DNA of 64,000 bases, taken from assembly GCA_012523465.1 (NCBI GenBank), contig JAAYIK010000028.1, positions 124,001 through 188,000 of the forward strand, read 5' to 3'. The translations under genes were made by a program, and so were the position numbers. This stretch comes from Lysobacteraceae bacterium (GTDB taxonomy: Bacteria > Pseudomonadota > Gammaproteobacteria > Nitrococcales > AK92). Under the pieces are notes generated by a model, which had not been told where the DNA came from, made no database searches, and was given only the letters and a program-made list of their open reading frames with translations. Within the stretch, counting starts at the first letter, position 1. Every line of letters begins with the position of its first letter. Shown here in pieces: positions 54,817 through 63,773 of the stretch.

Positions 54817-55220
54817 CGCGGTACCTCGCGGGTGATGCGCAGGATATACTCCGCCGTGCCTTCGCGCCGCTGCAGCCCCTGCCCGGGCTGCTCCCATTCC
54901 GCCTGCGCCCGCACCCGCACCGACACCAGACTGGTCAGGGTTCCCGCGCCGCGCTGCTGCTCGAGAACCTGCACCGGACCGATGGCCAGAATGCGCAGGC
55001 GAGCGGTCGCCGGCACGTCGAAAGTCAGCGCTGCCAGCAGCTGGTCTCGGCCGGCGAAGTCCGCCGCCAGCCAGTGACCGAGCTCGGGCGTGTTCCAGGC
55101 CGTCAGGATCTGCTCGATGGCCTGCCGGGCTAGCCGCGCTTCCGGCGGGGGAGTTTGCGCCAGGCCCGCATTCGCCCACAGCAGGGCGGCCGCAACCAGT
55201 GCGGTCAACCAGCGTCGCAT
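54813..55220 (-). CDS. Exported hypothetical protein (possible NTF2-like fold)
   Basis: A 135-residue protein with a signal peptide ending NAGLAQ at about residue 21. The mature part begins with helices (ARLARQAIEQILTAWNTPELGHWLAADF) then turns to beta strands (ATARLRILAIGPVQVLEQQ, LTSLVSVRVRAQAEWE, GTAEYILRITRE). One helical pair followed by a curved sheet resembles the NTF2/SnoaL cone fold, a guess from pattern only. It starts two bases after the stop of the 112-residue gene and overlaps the barrel gene by four bases, so all three are coupled. Confidence 0.65.
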   Translation of the reverse strand: MRRWLTALVAAALLWANAGLAQTPPPEARLARQAIEQILTAWNTPELGHWLAADFAGRDQLLAALTFDVPATARLRILAIGPVQVLEQQRGAGTLTSLVSVRVRAQAEWEQPGQGLQRREGTAEYILRITREVPR

Positions 55221-55222
55221 GG

Positions 55223-55561
55223 CTAGCGTCCGGCGGGGGCGGCGCCGAGGGGCTGCGCGCGATCGAAGAAATCGACCCCCCGCAGGGGCTCGACACGAAC
55301 CAAGGCAGCTTCGACCCGGGCGCAATCAGGAAGGGCGAAGATGGCGTCTTCCAGGGCAGCGACGACCGCTGCCCACTCGGCAGCGTCGGCCCGGTAATGG
55401 CGATGGAGTGCGATCAGCCGCTCGCAGTCGGCTGCCGCCACGGCGGCGGCTACCGATTCCGGCAGCGGGGACGGCGCATTTGTGGGGTTGTTGTCAGCCG
55501 CCAGGGCTGCCAGAGGAAAGATGGCAAGCAGCCGGATGCAGCATTTGCTGAACGGTTTCAC
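55223..55561 (-). CDS. Exported hypothetical protein, operon leader gene
   Basis: A 112-residue protein with a signal peptide ending AALAAD at about residue 22. The mature part is Ala-rich and helical, with two cysteines (ADCERL and LPDCARV) that could form a disulfide in the periplasm, and ends in VEPLRGVDFFDRAQPLG. The start is GTG at 55561, with AGGAGA eight bases upstream lying within one arm of a long hairpin. It is the first gene of a three-gene operon of exported proteins. No family recognised. Confidence 0.6.
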   Translation of the reverse strand: MKPFSKCCIRLLAIFPLAALAADNNPTNAPSPLPESVAAAVAAADCERLIALHRHYRADAAEWAAVVAALEDAIFALPDCARVEAALVRVEPLRGVDFFDRAQPLGAAPAGR

Positions 55562-55566
55562 CGGCT

Positions 55567-55618
55567 CTGTCTCCTGACTGGGGCCCGGCGCGAGGAGCCG
55601 GGCGAGGTCAGGAGACAG
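55567..55618 (-). promoter_or_regulatory. Leader hairpin burying the ribosome-binding site
   Basis: CTGTCTCCTGAC and GTCAGGAGACAG pair perfectly (12 bp); inside them GCCCGGC and GCCGGGC pair again around seven bases. In the minus-strand mRNA the 3 prime arm contains AGGAGA, the ribosome-binding site of the exported-protein operon, six bases before its GTG region begins. It could be a translational switch or a terminator for the upstream ATPase gene; no U-tract is present. Confidence 0.65.
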
Positions 55619-55686
55619 TCTAGGAAGGCGGGTGGCGGTGCGACGCCGGCCAGGTCACAGTTTCGGCAATCCGCTTGTGACCTCGT

Positions 55687-57987
55687 TCACGCCATGGCCG
55701 GTTGGGCGTCTTCCGCCGCAATGCTCTGGAACAACTCCTCCTCTTGCGCGAAATGCAGCCGCAAAATGGCGGCCAGGCTATGGAGGATGCGGCGCAGCTC
55801 GACCAGCTCGACCTCCGCCAGCGGTCCCTCCGGCAGGTCCTCGACGAGGCGGCTGAACAGCCGCGCCAGATGGAAGATCTCGCGGTGGGTGCGGCTCATC
55901 GCTCCCAGCGGATCGAAGCCACTGAGGAGCTCGGCCAGCCGCGGATACAGCACTTCCTCGTCTTCCCGCTCGTGCGGCAGCAACTGCTCTCGCAGCAGCA
56001 CGTCGAGAGCCATCAGCTCGTCCCGCGCCACCTCGGGAGCGGGGCCGGCGATCACGGCAGCGACGGCATCGACCCGATCCAGCACCGGCAGCAGCTGCTG
56101 ATGCTCGCGATACAGGTGCTCCACCACATCAGCCGGCAGGCGCGGCCGGCGGCGTCCATCCGGTCCGGGCCGCAGCGCCCGCAGGGCATTGAGGATGGCG
56201 ATTACGTCGATGGCTTCCTGCAGCAGCGCGCCGGCAACCGGCGTCAGCCAGCCGGCAGCGGCGCACAGCATGCCTGCGACCGCCAGCGACATGCCGACGG
56301 TGACACTTTGCAGAGCGATCCGTCGGCCGCGGCGAGCGATGACTAGCGCCTCCGGCAGCCGATCCAGCCGATCCACCAGCAGCACCACGTCGGCCGCCTC
56401 GGCCGAGGCGGCGGCGCCCCGCGCACCCATGGCGACCCCAACATGGGCGGCAGCCAAGGCTGGCGCGGCGTTAATGCCATCGCCGACCATGATGGTCACG
56501 CCACGAGCTCGCTCGGCCCGTACCGCCGCCACCTTTTCCGCCGGCGAGCGTTCCGCCAGCACCGCGTCGATACCCAAGGCGCCGGCGATGGTCTCGGCCA
56601 CGTCCTGCCTGTCGCCGCTCACCATGACGGTGCGGCGGATGCCGGCACGATGCAGGCTGCGCAGCGTGCGCGGCGTCTCCAGGCGGATCTGGTCGGCCAG
56701 CAGCAGAGCGCCGGCAGGCTGGCCGTCGATGGCGACGAACGCCCCCGAGCAGCCCTGGTAGGACATGCGCCGCAGCACCTGCCGCAGCCAGTCACCTTCC
56801 AATCCCAGGTAGTCGGCCTGTCCGACCCGCACCCGCCGGCCGGCGACGATACCGTCCACTCCCGCGCCCGGCACCTCACTGACCTTGGCCGGCATCTCCA
56901 GCCGCAAGTCCCGCCGTCGGGCCTCGGCGACGATGGCCTGCGCCGTGACATGCTGCGACACCTGATCCACCGATGCCGCCAGCCGCAGCACTTCCTCGGG
57001 CTCCTCGCCGCCGGCCGGGACGATCTCCACCAGCCGCGCCTTGCCCGTGGTCAGCGTGCCGGTCTTGTCGAACATCATCACTTCCGCCTGCGCCAGCAGC
57101 TCCAGGGCGCCACCGCTTTTCACCAGGATGCCGCGCCGGGCAGCCTGCGAGGTGGCGGAAACCAGCGCGATGGGCACCGCCAAAATCAGCGGACAGGGAG
57201 TGGCGACCACTAGCACCGCCAGTGCCCGCACCGCATCGCCCGACCACCACCAGGCAGCGCCGGCCAGGAGCAGGGTCAGCGGGATGAACAGCAAGGCGTA
57301 GCGGTCGGCCAGGCGGGTGAAGGGTGCCTTGGCTTCCTGGGCCTGCTCCGCCAGGCGCACGATGCCGGCATAAGTGCTGCTGGCAGCGTCAGCGAGCGCG
57401 CGCATCTCCAACGCCTCCCCGGCGTTGACCACGCCGCTGGACAGGCGCTCGCCGCGCTGGCGGCTCACCGGCATCGCCTCACCGGTGAGGGCGGACTCAT
57501 CCAGCAGCGCAGTGTCCGACAACAGCAGCCCGTCCACCGGCAGCACCTCGCCCGGGCGCACCAGCAGTCGGTCCCCGGGCCGCACCTGGGCGACCGGGAT
57601 CTCGACCAGCTCGCCGTCCTCGAAACGGTGGGTAATGCGTGGCGCGCGCGCCAGCAGCGCCGACAGCTCGCGGCGAGCCCGGCCGGCAGCGTATTCCTCC
57701 AGCGCCCGGCCGCTGGCCAGCATGACCGCGATCACTGCCCCAGCCAGGTATTCCTGCAGCAGCACAGCGCCGGCGATGGCCAGCAGCGCCAGCAGGTCGA
57801 TGCCGGCTTCACGCCTAGCCAGGGTTCGCACGGTCTCAACCGCAAGAATAGCCAGCATGAGCAGGGACACCGCCAGCCAGGCGCCATTCTGCAGAGCCGT
57901 GTTGCCAAGCAGCCAACCCAAGGCACCGGTGGCCAGGGCCGTCAGGCAAACTGCGAACAGGGTGAAGTGGTATCGATTAGCAGTCAC
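55687..57987 (-). CDS. P1B-type metal ATPase fused to hemerythrin (P1B-5-like)
   Basis: A 766-residue metal-transport ATPase. No N-terminal metal-binding domain. The TGE actuator loop is at 168-170, the membrane metal motif TPCP at 263-266, DKTGT with phosphorylated Asp307, and the HP motif region reads SQHV. TPC plus a C-terminal hemerythrin-like four-helix domain (from about 615; EHLYREHQQL, HEREDEEVLYP, HREIFHLARLF, LHFAQEEELF) defines the P1B-5 group, linked to nickel/iron efflux. Unusually, the hinge motif reads GDGINAAPAL: position 507 is Ala (GCC, 56469-56467) where nearly all P-type ATPases have Asp. The GTG at 57987 follows GGAGGG. Divergent from corA. Confidence 0.88.
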   Translation of the reverse strand: MTANRYHFTLFAVCLTALATGALGWLLGNTALQNGAWLAVSLLMLAILAVETVRTLARREAGIDLLALLAIAGAVLLQEYLAGAVIAVMLASGRALEEYAAGRARRELSALLARAPRITHRFEDGELVEIPVAQVRPGDRLLVRPGEVLPVDGLLLSDTALLDESALTGEAMPVSRQRGERLSSGVVNAGEALEMRALADAASSTYAGIVRLAEQAQEAKAPFTRLADRYALLFIPLTLLLAGAAWWWSGDAVRALAVLVVATPCPLILAVPIALVSATSQAARRGILVKSGGALELLAQAEVMMFDKTGTLTTGKARLVEIVPAGGEEPEEVLRLAASVDQVSQHVTAQAIVAEARRRDLRLEMPAKVSEVPGAGVDGIVAGRRVRVGQADYLGLEGDWLRQVLRRMSYQGCSGAFVAIDGQPAGALLLADQIRLETPRTLRSLHRAGIRRTVMVSGDRQDVAETIAGALGIDAVLAERSPAEKVAAVRAERARGVTIMVGDGINAAPALAAAHVGVAMGARGAAASAEAADVVLLVDRLDRLPEALVIARRGRRIALQSVTVGMSLAVAGMLCAAAGWLTPVAGALLQEAIDVIAILNALRALRPGPDGRRRPRLPADVVEHLYREHQQLLPVLDRVDAVAAVIAGPAPEVARDELMALDVLLREQLLPHEREDEEVLYPRLAELLSGFDPLGAMSRTHREIFHLARLFSRLVEDLPEGPLAEVELVELRRILHSLAAILRLHFAQEEELFQSIAAEDAQPAMA

Positions 57988-58162
57988 CGCGTGCAACCCT
58001 CCTGGCGCGCCCGCGCACGCATTCCCGCTGCGGTTCACCAGCCCGACCATCGCCGCTAGGCATCGGCTTGCCATGGTTGAAAAACCGCCGCCGCCGCAAG
58101 GCTACGCGTATACTATCGGCGCCGACACCCTAACCGTCCACTCTTCGGAACTGGAAGCGCCG

Positions 58163-59107
58163 ATGCTGACTGCCTTCACTCTCACCAACGGGATCCTGGA
58201 ACAGGTCAACGACAACGAGCCGGCAGATCTGGAGCAGGCCATCTGGATCGATCTTACCAACCCCGATGAGACCGAACGCCAGCGCGTCCGCGCCATGTAC
58301 CAGCAGCAGCTGCCGGCGGTGGAAGAGATGGAGGAAATCGAGGCCAGCGCCCGCTCCTACGAGGACGAGAATGGCCTGCACATTCATTCGCTGTTCCTGC
58401 AGGAGGTCGACGGCCGCACCACCAACGTCACCGCCGCCTTCACCCTCAGCGGCGATCGCCTGTTCACTCTGCACGAGCACAGTCTGGCGGTGTTCCGCCT
58501 GGTGCGCCTGCGTGCCCGGCGCGAGCCCGGGCTGGTCACCGACGCGGTGTCCCTGCTGCTGGCCCTGTTCGAAACCAAGGTCGAAAACCTGGCCGACCGG
58601 CTGGAGCGAGTGCACACCAAGCTGGAGGCGGTCAGCGAGATGGTGCTGGCGGAAAAGAACGCCGACATGGAAGAGGCCATCGACGAGCTGACCCGGCAGG
58701 AGGACATCAACGGGAAGGTGCGGCTATGCCTGATGGACACCCAGCGCGCCCTCACCTTCTTGCTTCGGCGCGGCCATTTCGACGCCGAGCAGCGCGATTG
58801 GGTGCGGGAGATCCTGCGCGACGTCGACTCGCTGCTGCCGCACAACACCTTCCTGTTCGAAAAGGTGAACTTCCTGATGAACGCGGCGATGGGCTTCATC
58901 AACATCGAGCAAAGTCAAACCATCAAGATCTTCTCCATCGCCGCGGTGGTATTCCTGCCGCCGACCGTGATCGCCAGCATCTACGGCATGAACTTTCGCT
59001 ACATGCCCGAGCTGGACTGGCTGTTCGGCTATCCGCTGGCGCTGCTGCTGATGGCCATGTCAGGCGTAGCCCCCTATCTCTACTTCAAGCGCAAAGGCTG
59101 GCTGTAG
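58163..59107 (+). CDS. corA: Magnesium/cobalt transporter CorA
   Basis: A 314-residue CorA channel, homopentameric in the inner membrane, admitting Mg, Co and Ni. The cytoplasmic funnel begins MLTAFTLTNG; the long stalk helix includes VRLCLMDTQRALTFLLRR; two C-terminal membrane helices flank the signature YGMNF; the end APYLYFKRKGWL matches E. coli CorA closely. The ATG at 58163 is chosen by that alignment, the open frame being much longer upstream. It shares a 175-base divergent region with the P1B ATPase; a TATACT at 58109-58114 could be a -10. Confidence 0.95.
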   Translation: MLTAFTLTNGILEQVNDNEPADLEQAIWIDLTNPDETERQRVRAMYQQQLPAVEEMEEIEASARSYEDENGLHIHSLFLQEVDGRTTNVTAAFTLSGDRLFTLHEHSLAVFRLVRLRARREPGLVTDAVSLLLALFETKVENLADRLERVHTKLEAVSEMVLAEKNADMEEAIDELTRQEDINGKVRLCLMDTQRALTFLLRRGHFDAEQRDWVREILRDVDSLLPHNTFLFEKVNFLMNAAMGFINIEQSQTIKIFSIAAVVFLPPTVIASIYGMNFRYMPELDWLFGYPLALLLMAMSGVAPYLYFKRKGWL

Positions 59108-59232
59108 CGCACGGCGGGTCGACCGCGGCAGGGAGCAAAAGGCCGCGGCAGCGGCTAAAGTTATGGAAGGATGGCGGCCGCAGACAAGGCGGCCGCCCGG
59201 GTCAAGCGGCAAGTTCGGTCCGGGCAGACACC

Positions 59233-60192
59233 ATGCGCAGGCTAGACTATCGCATCAACGCCGACGACGCCCGCTCCCTGCAGCTCTACTGCTGGCTGCC
59301 GCAGGCCGCGCCGCGGGCCACCATCCAGCTGATTCATGGCATCTCCGAACATGCCGCCCGCTACCACGAGCTAGCCACCGTGCTGGCCGAGGCCGGCTAT
59401 GCGGTCTACGCTCACGACCAGCGCGGCCACGGCCGCACCGCCGAGTCTTCCACCGCGCTCGGTTACGTGGCTCCCAGCGGCGGCTGGCACCGCCTGCTGG
59501 GCGACGTGATGACGGTCTACTGCCATCTCTCCGAGCGACACCCGAACCTGCCGCGCATCCTGCTGGGCCACAGCATGGGATCGCTGCTGGCGCAGCACTT
59601 CGCCATCGAGCACGGCGCGCTGCTGGATGGCCTGGTGCTGAGCGCCACCACCTTCCGTACCGACCCGCTGCCGGCCTTCGGCGCCTGGCTGGCCAGCCAG
59701 ATGATCCGTTGGCGCGGCGCTTCCCATCGCAGCGTGTTGCTGGATTTCCTAACCGTCGGCGTGCTGCGCCTGATGGTTCGCAAGCGCCGCACGCCCTTCG
59801 ATTGGCTCAGCCGTGATCCGGCCGTCGTCGATGCCTACATCGCCGACCCGCTCTGCGGCAATGTGCCCTCGGTGGCGCTCTGGCGCGCTGTCTATGAAGG
59901 CGTGCGCTTCATAGCCCGGCGCGAGCACCAGGCCAGAATCCCACGCTTCCTGCCCATTCTGCTGCTGGCCGGCGGCGCCGATCCACTCAGCGGAGGCGGC
60001 CGCAGCGTCAGCCGCCTGGCCGAGCGCTACCGCTCCCTCGGTATTGCTGACGTGACCTGCCGCATCTACCCCGGCGCCCGGCACGAGATTTTCAACGAAA
60101 TCAACCGCAGCGAAGTCCATGCCGATCTGCTCGACTGGCTGGACCTGCGGCTAAACCAGGCAGCCGCGCCGGAACGAACCGGCACGGAGTGA
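59233..60192 (+). CDS. Alpha/beta hydrolase, monoacylglycerol lipase-like
   Basis: A 319-residue serine hydrolase of the Hydrolase_4/S33 type. HGISEHAARY is the oxyanion-hole region, AHDQRGHGRT follows strand 4, LLGHSMGSLLAQH holds the nucleophilic Ser, GGADPLSGGG the acid and GARHEIFNE the His, the last being characteristic of lysophospholipases and monoacylglycerol lipases. No signal peptide. It lies upstream of fadI on the same strand, with a gap of about 100 bases, so it may supply fatty acids to beta-oxidation; that is inference. Confidence 0.85.
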   Translation: MRRLDYRINADDARSLQLYCWLPQAAPRATIQLIHGISEHAARYHELATVLAEAGYAVYAHDQRGHGRTAESSTALGYVAPSGGWHRLLGDVMTVYCHLSERHPNLPRILLGHSMGSLLAQHFAIEHGALLDGLVLSATTFRTDPLPAFGAWLASQMIRWRGASHRSVLLDFLTVGVLRLMVRKRRTPFDWLSRDPAVVDAYIADPLCGNVPSVALWRAVYEGVRFIARREHQARIPRFLPILLLAGGADPLSGGGRSVSRLAERYRSLGIADVTCRIYPGARHEIFNEINRSEVHADLLDWLDLRLNQAAAPERTGTE

Positions 60193-60294
60193 GCCGGCCC
60201 TGCTGCCGCTTGCGGTAGCATCGCTGCGCACTGATACTTGTGCCTCGTTGGTCGCTAGGCGGGCAAGCCCCGCGGTTGCCAGAGGAGAATGGTC

Positions 60295-61605
60295 GTGCCG
60301 TCATCCCACAGCCCCCAGAACGCAAGCCAGGACAGGATCGCCGTCGTCGGCGGCCTGCGCACGCCTTTCGCGCGTCAGTTGACCGCGTTCAAGGACACCA
60401 GCGCCATCGAGCTTGGCGCCATGGTGGTCAGCGAGCTGGTGACACGGCTGGACATCGACCCGCAGCTGATCGACCGCGTGGTCTATGGCCAGGTCGGCAT
60501 CCTGCCGGAAGCGCCCAATGTCGCCCGTGAAGTGGTTCTCGCCGCCGGACTGCCGCCAACCACCGATGCCTACAGCGTCTCCCGCGCCTGTGCCACCAGC
60601 TTCCAGGCCACTGCCGACATCGCCAATGCCATCCGACTGGGCGACATCGAGATCGGCATCGCCGGCGGTGCCGACTCCACCTCGGTGCTGCCTATCCAGG
60701 TCTCCAAGAAGCTTTCCCGCGCGCTCATCCATGCCAGCCGCACCAAGTCGACGCTGGAGCGGCTCAAGCTATTCCGGGGCATCACCCTGAAGGACCTGGC
60801 ACCGCAAGCACCAGCGGTGAAGGACTACTCCACCAACCTCACCATGGGCGACATCGCCGAGCAGATGGCCAAGGACTGGAAGATCAGTCGCGAGGATCAG
60901 GACGCCTTTGCCCTGCGCTCGCACCGGCTGGCCCACCAGGCCTGGGAAGAAGGCAAGCTGCGTGACGAAGTGATGATCACCTTCACCGGACCGCAGCAGG
61001 AGCCGCTGGAGCGCGACAACAACATCCGCCCTGATTCCACGTTGGAACAGCTGGCCAAGCTGCGGCCAGCCTTCGACAGGGAGCACGGCACCGTCACCGC
61101 CGCCAACTCCACACCGCTCACCGACGGCGCCTCGGCCCTGTTGCTGATGAAGGAAAGCCGCGCCCGCCAGCTCGGGCTGGAACCGCTGGGCTACATTCGC
61201 TCGCAGGCGTTCCGGGCCATCAACCCCTTCCGCGATGCCTTGATGGGGCCGTCCCACGTCGCCCCCATCGCCCTGGAGCGGGCCGGCGCGAAGCTCGCTG
61301 ATATGGCCCTGATCGACATCCACGAAGCCTTCGCCGCCCAGACCCTGGCCAACATTCGTCAATGGGGCTCCCGCAGCTTCGCCCGCGAAGTGCTGGGCCG
61401 GGACGATCCCATCGGCGAGGTCGACGAGGACAAGCTCAACGTGCTGGGTGGCTCGATCGCCTACGGCCATCCGTTCGCCGCCACCGGCGGGCGCATGATC
61501 GTGCAAACCCTCAACGAGCTGCGCCGGCGCGGCGGCGGGCTGGCGCTGGTGACCGCCTGCGCGGCCGGTGGCTTGGCAGCCGCCATGGTGCTGGAGGTGT
61601 CCTGA
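60295..61605 (+). CDS. fadI: Acetyl-CoA C-acyltransferase (thiolase)
   Basis: A 436-residue thiolase completing each beta-oxidation round. The nucleophilic Cys is in [11 protein letters not shown] (about residue 97), the acid/base His in [17 protein letters not shown], and the second Cys in [13 protein letters not shown]. Length and the long loop domain match FadI rather than FadA. GAGGAG lies seven bases before a GTG at 60295; an ATG at 60289 has no room for a ribosome-binding site, so GTG is preferred. The stop overlaps the fadJ start. Confidence 0.93.
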   Translation: MPSSHSPQNASQDRIAVVGGLRTPFARQLTAFKDTSAIELGAMVVSELVTRLDIDPQLIDRVVYGQVGILPEAPNVAREVVLAAGLPPTTDAYSVSRACATSFQATADIANAIRLGDIEIGIAGGADSTSVLPIQVSKKLSRALIHASRTKSTLERLKLFRGITLKDLAPQAPAVKDYSTNLTMGDIAEQMAKDWKISREDQDAFALRSHRLAHQAWEEGKLRDEVMITFTGPQQEPLERDNNIRPDSTLEQLAKLRPAFDREHGTVTAANSTPLTDGASALLLMKESRARQLGLEPLGYIRSQAFRAINPFRDALMGPSHVAPIALERAGAKLADMALIDIHEAFAAQTLANIRQWGSRSFAREVLGRDDPIGEVDEDKLNVLGGSIAYGHPFAATGGRMIVQTLNELRRRGGGLALVTACAAGGLAAAMVLEVS

Positions 61606-63773
61606 TGGAAGAGACCACCATGAACCAAGCAGCAGGGCAGGCGTTTCGCCTGGACATCCGCGACGACGGTGTCGCGGTCATCACCATCGACGTCCCCGGC
61701 GAAACTCAGAACACGCTCAAAGCTGAGTTTTCCGACCAGGTCAAGGACTTGTTCGCGCAGCTAGAACGGGACGCCCGGATCAAGGGGGTGGTGTTTTTCT
61801 CCGGCAAGCCAGGCTCCTTCATCGCCGGTGCCGACATCAGGATGCTGCAGGCCTGCACGACGGCGGCCGAAGTCACCGAGCTGTCCCGCACCGGCCAGGA
61901 ATTCTTCAACCGCATTGAACGCTTCCGCCTGCCGGTGGTGGCTGCCATCCAGGGCGCTTGCCTTGGAGGCGGGCTGGAGCTGGCGCTAGCCTGCCACGCC
62001 CGCATCGCCGCCGACGATCCCAGGACCGTGCTCGGCCTGCCGGAAGTGATGCTGGGACTGCTACCCGGCAGTGGCGGCACCCAGCGCCTGCCGCGCCTGA
62101 TCGGTTTGCCCAACGCCCTCGACCTGATGCTAACCGGACGTCAGATCCGCGCTGACAGGGCGCGCCGGCTCGGCCTGGTGGACGAGGTAGTGGCCCCGTC
62201 CATTCTGCTGGAAGCGGCGGTCAAGCGGGTCCGCAAGCTGGCCGCGACCCGGCAGCGGCAGGATGCAAACCGGGGCGGCCTGCTACGCTGGGCCCTGGAA
62301 GGCAACCCTATTGGCCGCAATCTGGTGCTCGAGCAAGCCCGCAAGCAAATGCTGGCCAAGACCAAGGGCCACTATCCGGCGCCCAAGCGCATACTCGAAG
62401 TGGTGCGCAAGGGGCTGGAGGATGGCTTCGAGGCCGGTCTCAAGGCGGAAGCCGAGGCCTTCGGCGAGCTGGCGATGACGCCGGAAGCACGCCAGCTGAT
62501 GCACCTTTACTTCGCCACCACCGAGCTGAAGAAAGACAGCGGCGTCGCGGACCCCGACGTCCGTCCGCGCCAGCTGCGCAGGATCGGGGTACTGGGCGCC
62601 GGCCTCATGGGCGCCGGCATTGCCTACGTCACCACGGCCCGCGCCGGCTTGCCAGTCCGCCTCAAGGACCGCGACGCCGCCGCCCTGGGCCGCGGCATGC
62701 AGTACATCCACGAACGCATCCAGCGGCGGCTGAAGCGGCGCGACATCCCGGCCATCGAAGCCGCCCGGCAGCGCAACCGGGTCACCGCCACGCTGGACTA
62801 CAGCGGCTTCCGCCAACTGGACCTGGTGATCGAGGCGGTCTTCGAGGATCTCGCGCTCAAGCATCAGATGGTCAAGGACGTGGAGGCCCACTGCGGTGAA
62901 CACACCATCTTCGCCACCAACACCTCGTCTATTCCCATCAGCCGCATCGCCGAGGCGGCCGCCCGCCCCGAGAACGTCATCGGCATGCACTACTTCTCGC
63001 CAGTCGACAAGATGCCGCTGCTGGAAGTCATCGCCACCGACAGGACCAGCCCCGAGGTCATCGCCACCGCGGTCGAGATGGGCCGCCAGCAGGGCAAGAC
63101 AGTGATCGTGGTCAAGGACGGCGCCGGCTTCTACGTCAACCGCATTCTCGCGCCGTACATGAACGAGGCTGCCCACCTGCTCAAGGAGGGCGTGCCCATC
63201 GACCGCATCGACCAGGCGCTGACCCGCTTTGGCTTCCCGATTGGCCCCTTCGCCCTGCTGGACGAAGTCGGCATCGACGTCGGCTCCAAGGTCGGCCCGA
63301 TCCTGTACCAGGCCTTTGGCGAGCGCATGAGGCCAGTGGACGCGGCCGAGCGACTGCTGGCCGATGGCCGCTACGGCAAGAAGTCGAAGAAGGGTTTCTA
63401 CAAGTACGACGGCAGCCGCAGTGGCGAGCGCAAGGTCGACGAGAGCGTCTACGCCCTGCTCGGCATCACGCCGGACAAGCGGTTGCCAGCCGAAGAGATC
63501 ATCGACCGCTGTGTGTTGCTAATGATCAACGAAGCCGCCCGCTGCCTGGACGAAGGCGTCATCCGCTGCGCCCGCGACGGCGACATCGGCGCCGTCTTCG
63601 GCATCGGCTTCCCACCCTTCCGCGGCGGTCCGTTCCGCTACGCCGACAAGCGCACCTGCAAGCAGGTGGTGGCCCGCCTCCAGGAGCTGCAGGCCGCCCA
63701 CGGCGAGCGCTTCGCCCCGGCCGAGCTGCTGGTGCGCATGGCAGAGGAAGACGGCAAGTTCTACCCGGACTGA
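61605..63773 (+). CDS. fadJ: Fatty acid oxidation complex alpha subunit
   Basis: A 722-residue bifunctional enzyme. N-terminal enoyl-CoA hydratase domain: [35 protein letters not shown] and [19 protein letters not shown] with the catalytic Glu residues. C-terminal 3-hydroxyacyl-CoA dehydrogenase: NAD loop [38 protein letters not shown] with the catalytic His, and [18 protein letters not shown]. The order fadI-fadJ and the gene lengths match the E. coli fadIJ pair. The ATG at 61605 overlaps the fadI stop as TGATG with GGAGG before it; a second ATG is at 61620. Confidence 0.94.
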   Translation: MEETTMNQAAGQAFRLDIRDDGVAVITIDVPGETQNTLKAEFSDQVKDLFAQLERDARIKGVVFFSGKPGSFIAGADIRMLQACTTAAEVTELSRTGQEFFNRIERFRLPVVAAIQGACLGGGLELALACHARIAADDPRTVLGLPEVMLGLLPGSGGTQRLPRLIGLPNALDLMLTGRQIRADRARRLGLVDEVVAPSILLEAAVKRVRKLAATRQRQDANRGGLLRWALEGNPIGRNLVLEQARKQMLAKTKGHYPAPKRILEVVRKGLEDGFEAGLKAEAEAFGELAMTPEARQLMHLYFATTELKKDSGVADPDVRPRQLRRIGVLGAGLMGAGIAYVTTARAGLPVRLKDRDAAALGRGMQYIHERIQRRLKRRDIPAIEAARQRNRVTATLDYSGFRQLDLVIEAVFEDLALKHQMVKDVEAHCGEHTIFATNTSSIPISRIAEAAARPENVIGMHYFSPVDKMPLLEVIATDRTSPEVIATAVEMGRQQGKTVIVVKDGAGFYVNRILAPYMNEAAHLLKEGVPIDRIDQALTRFGFPIGPFALLDEVGIDVGSKVGPILYQAFGERMRPVDAAERLLADGRYGKKSKKGFYKYDGSRSGERKVDESVYALLGITPDKRLPAEEIIDRCVLLMINEAARCLDEGVIRCARDGDIGAVFGIGFPPFRGGPFRYADKRTCKQVVARLQELQAAHGERFAPAELLVRMAEEDGKFYPD

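Noticed and set aside
54817-55296. An in-frame upstream extension of the large barrel gene
   Set aside because: The residues are Pro/Ala/Gly-rich shadow sequence overlapping the two upstream genes. The GTG at 54816 gives a proper signal peptide and a GTGA overlap.
57374-58162. An upstream extension of the corA frame
   Set aside because: It is antisense to the ATPase gene for most of its length, and CorA homology begins at MLTAF (58163).
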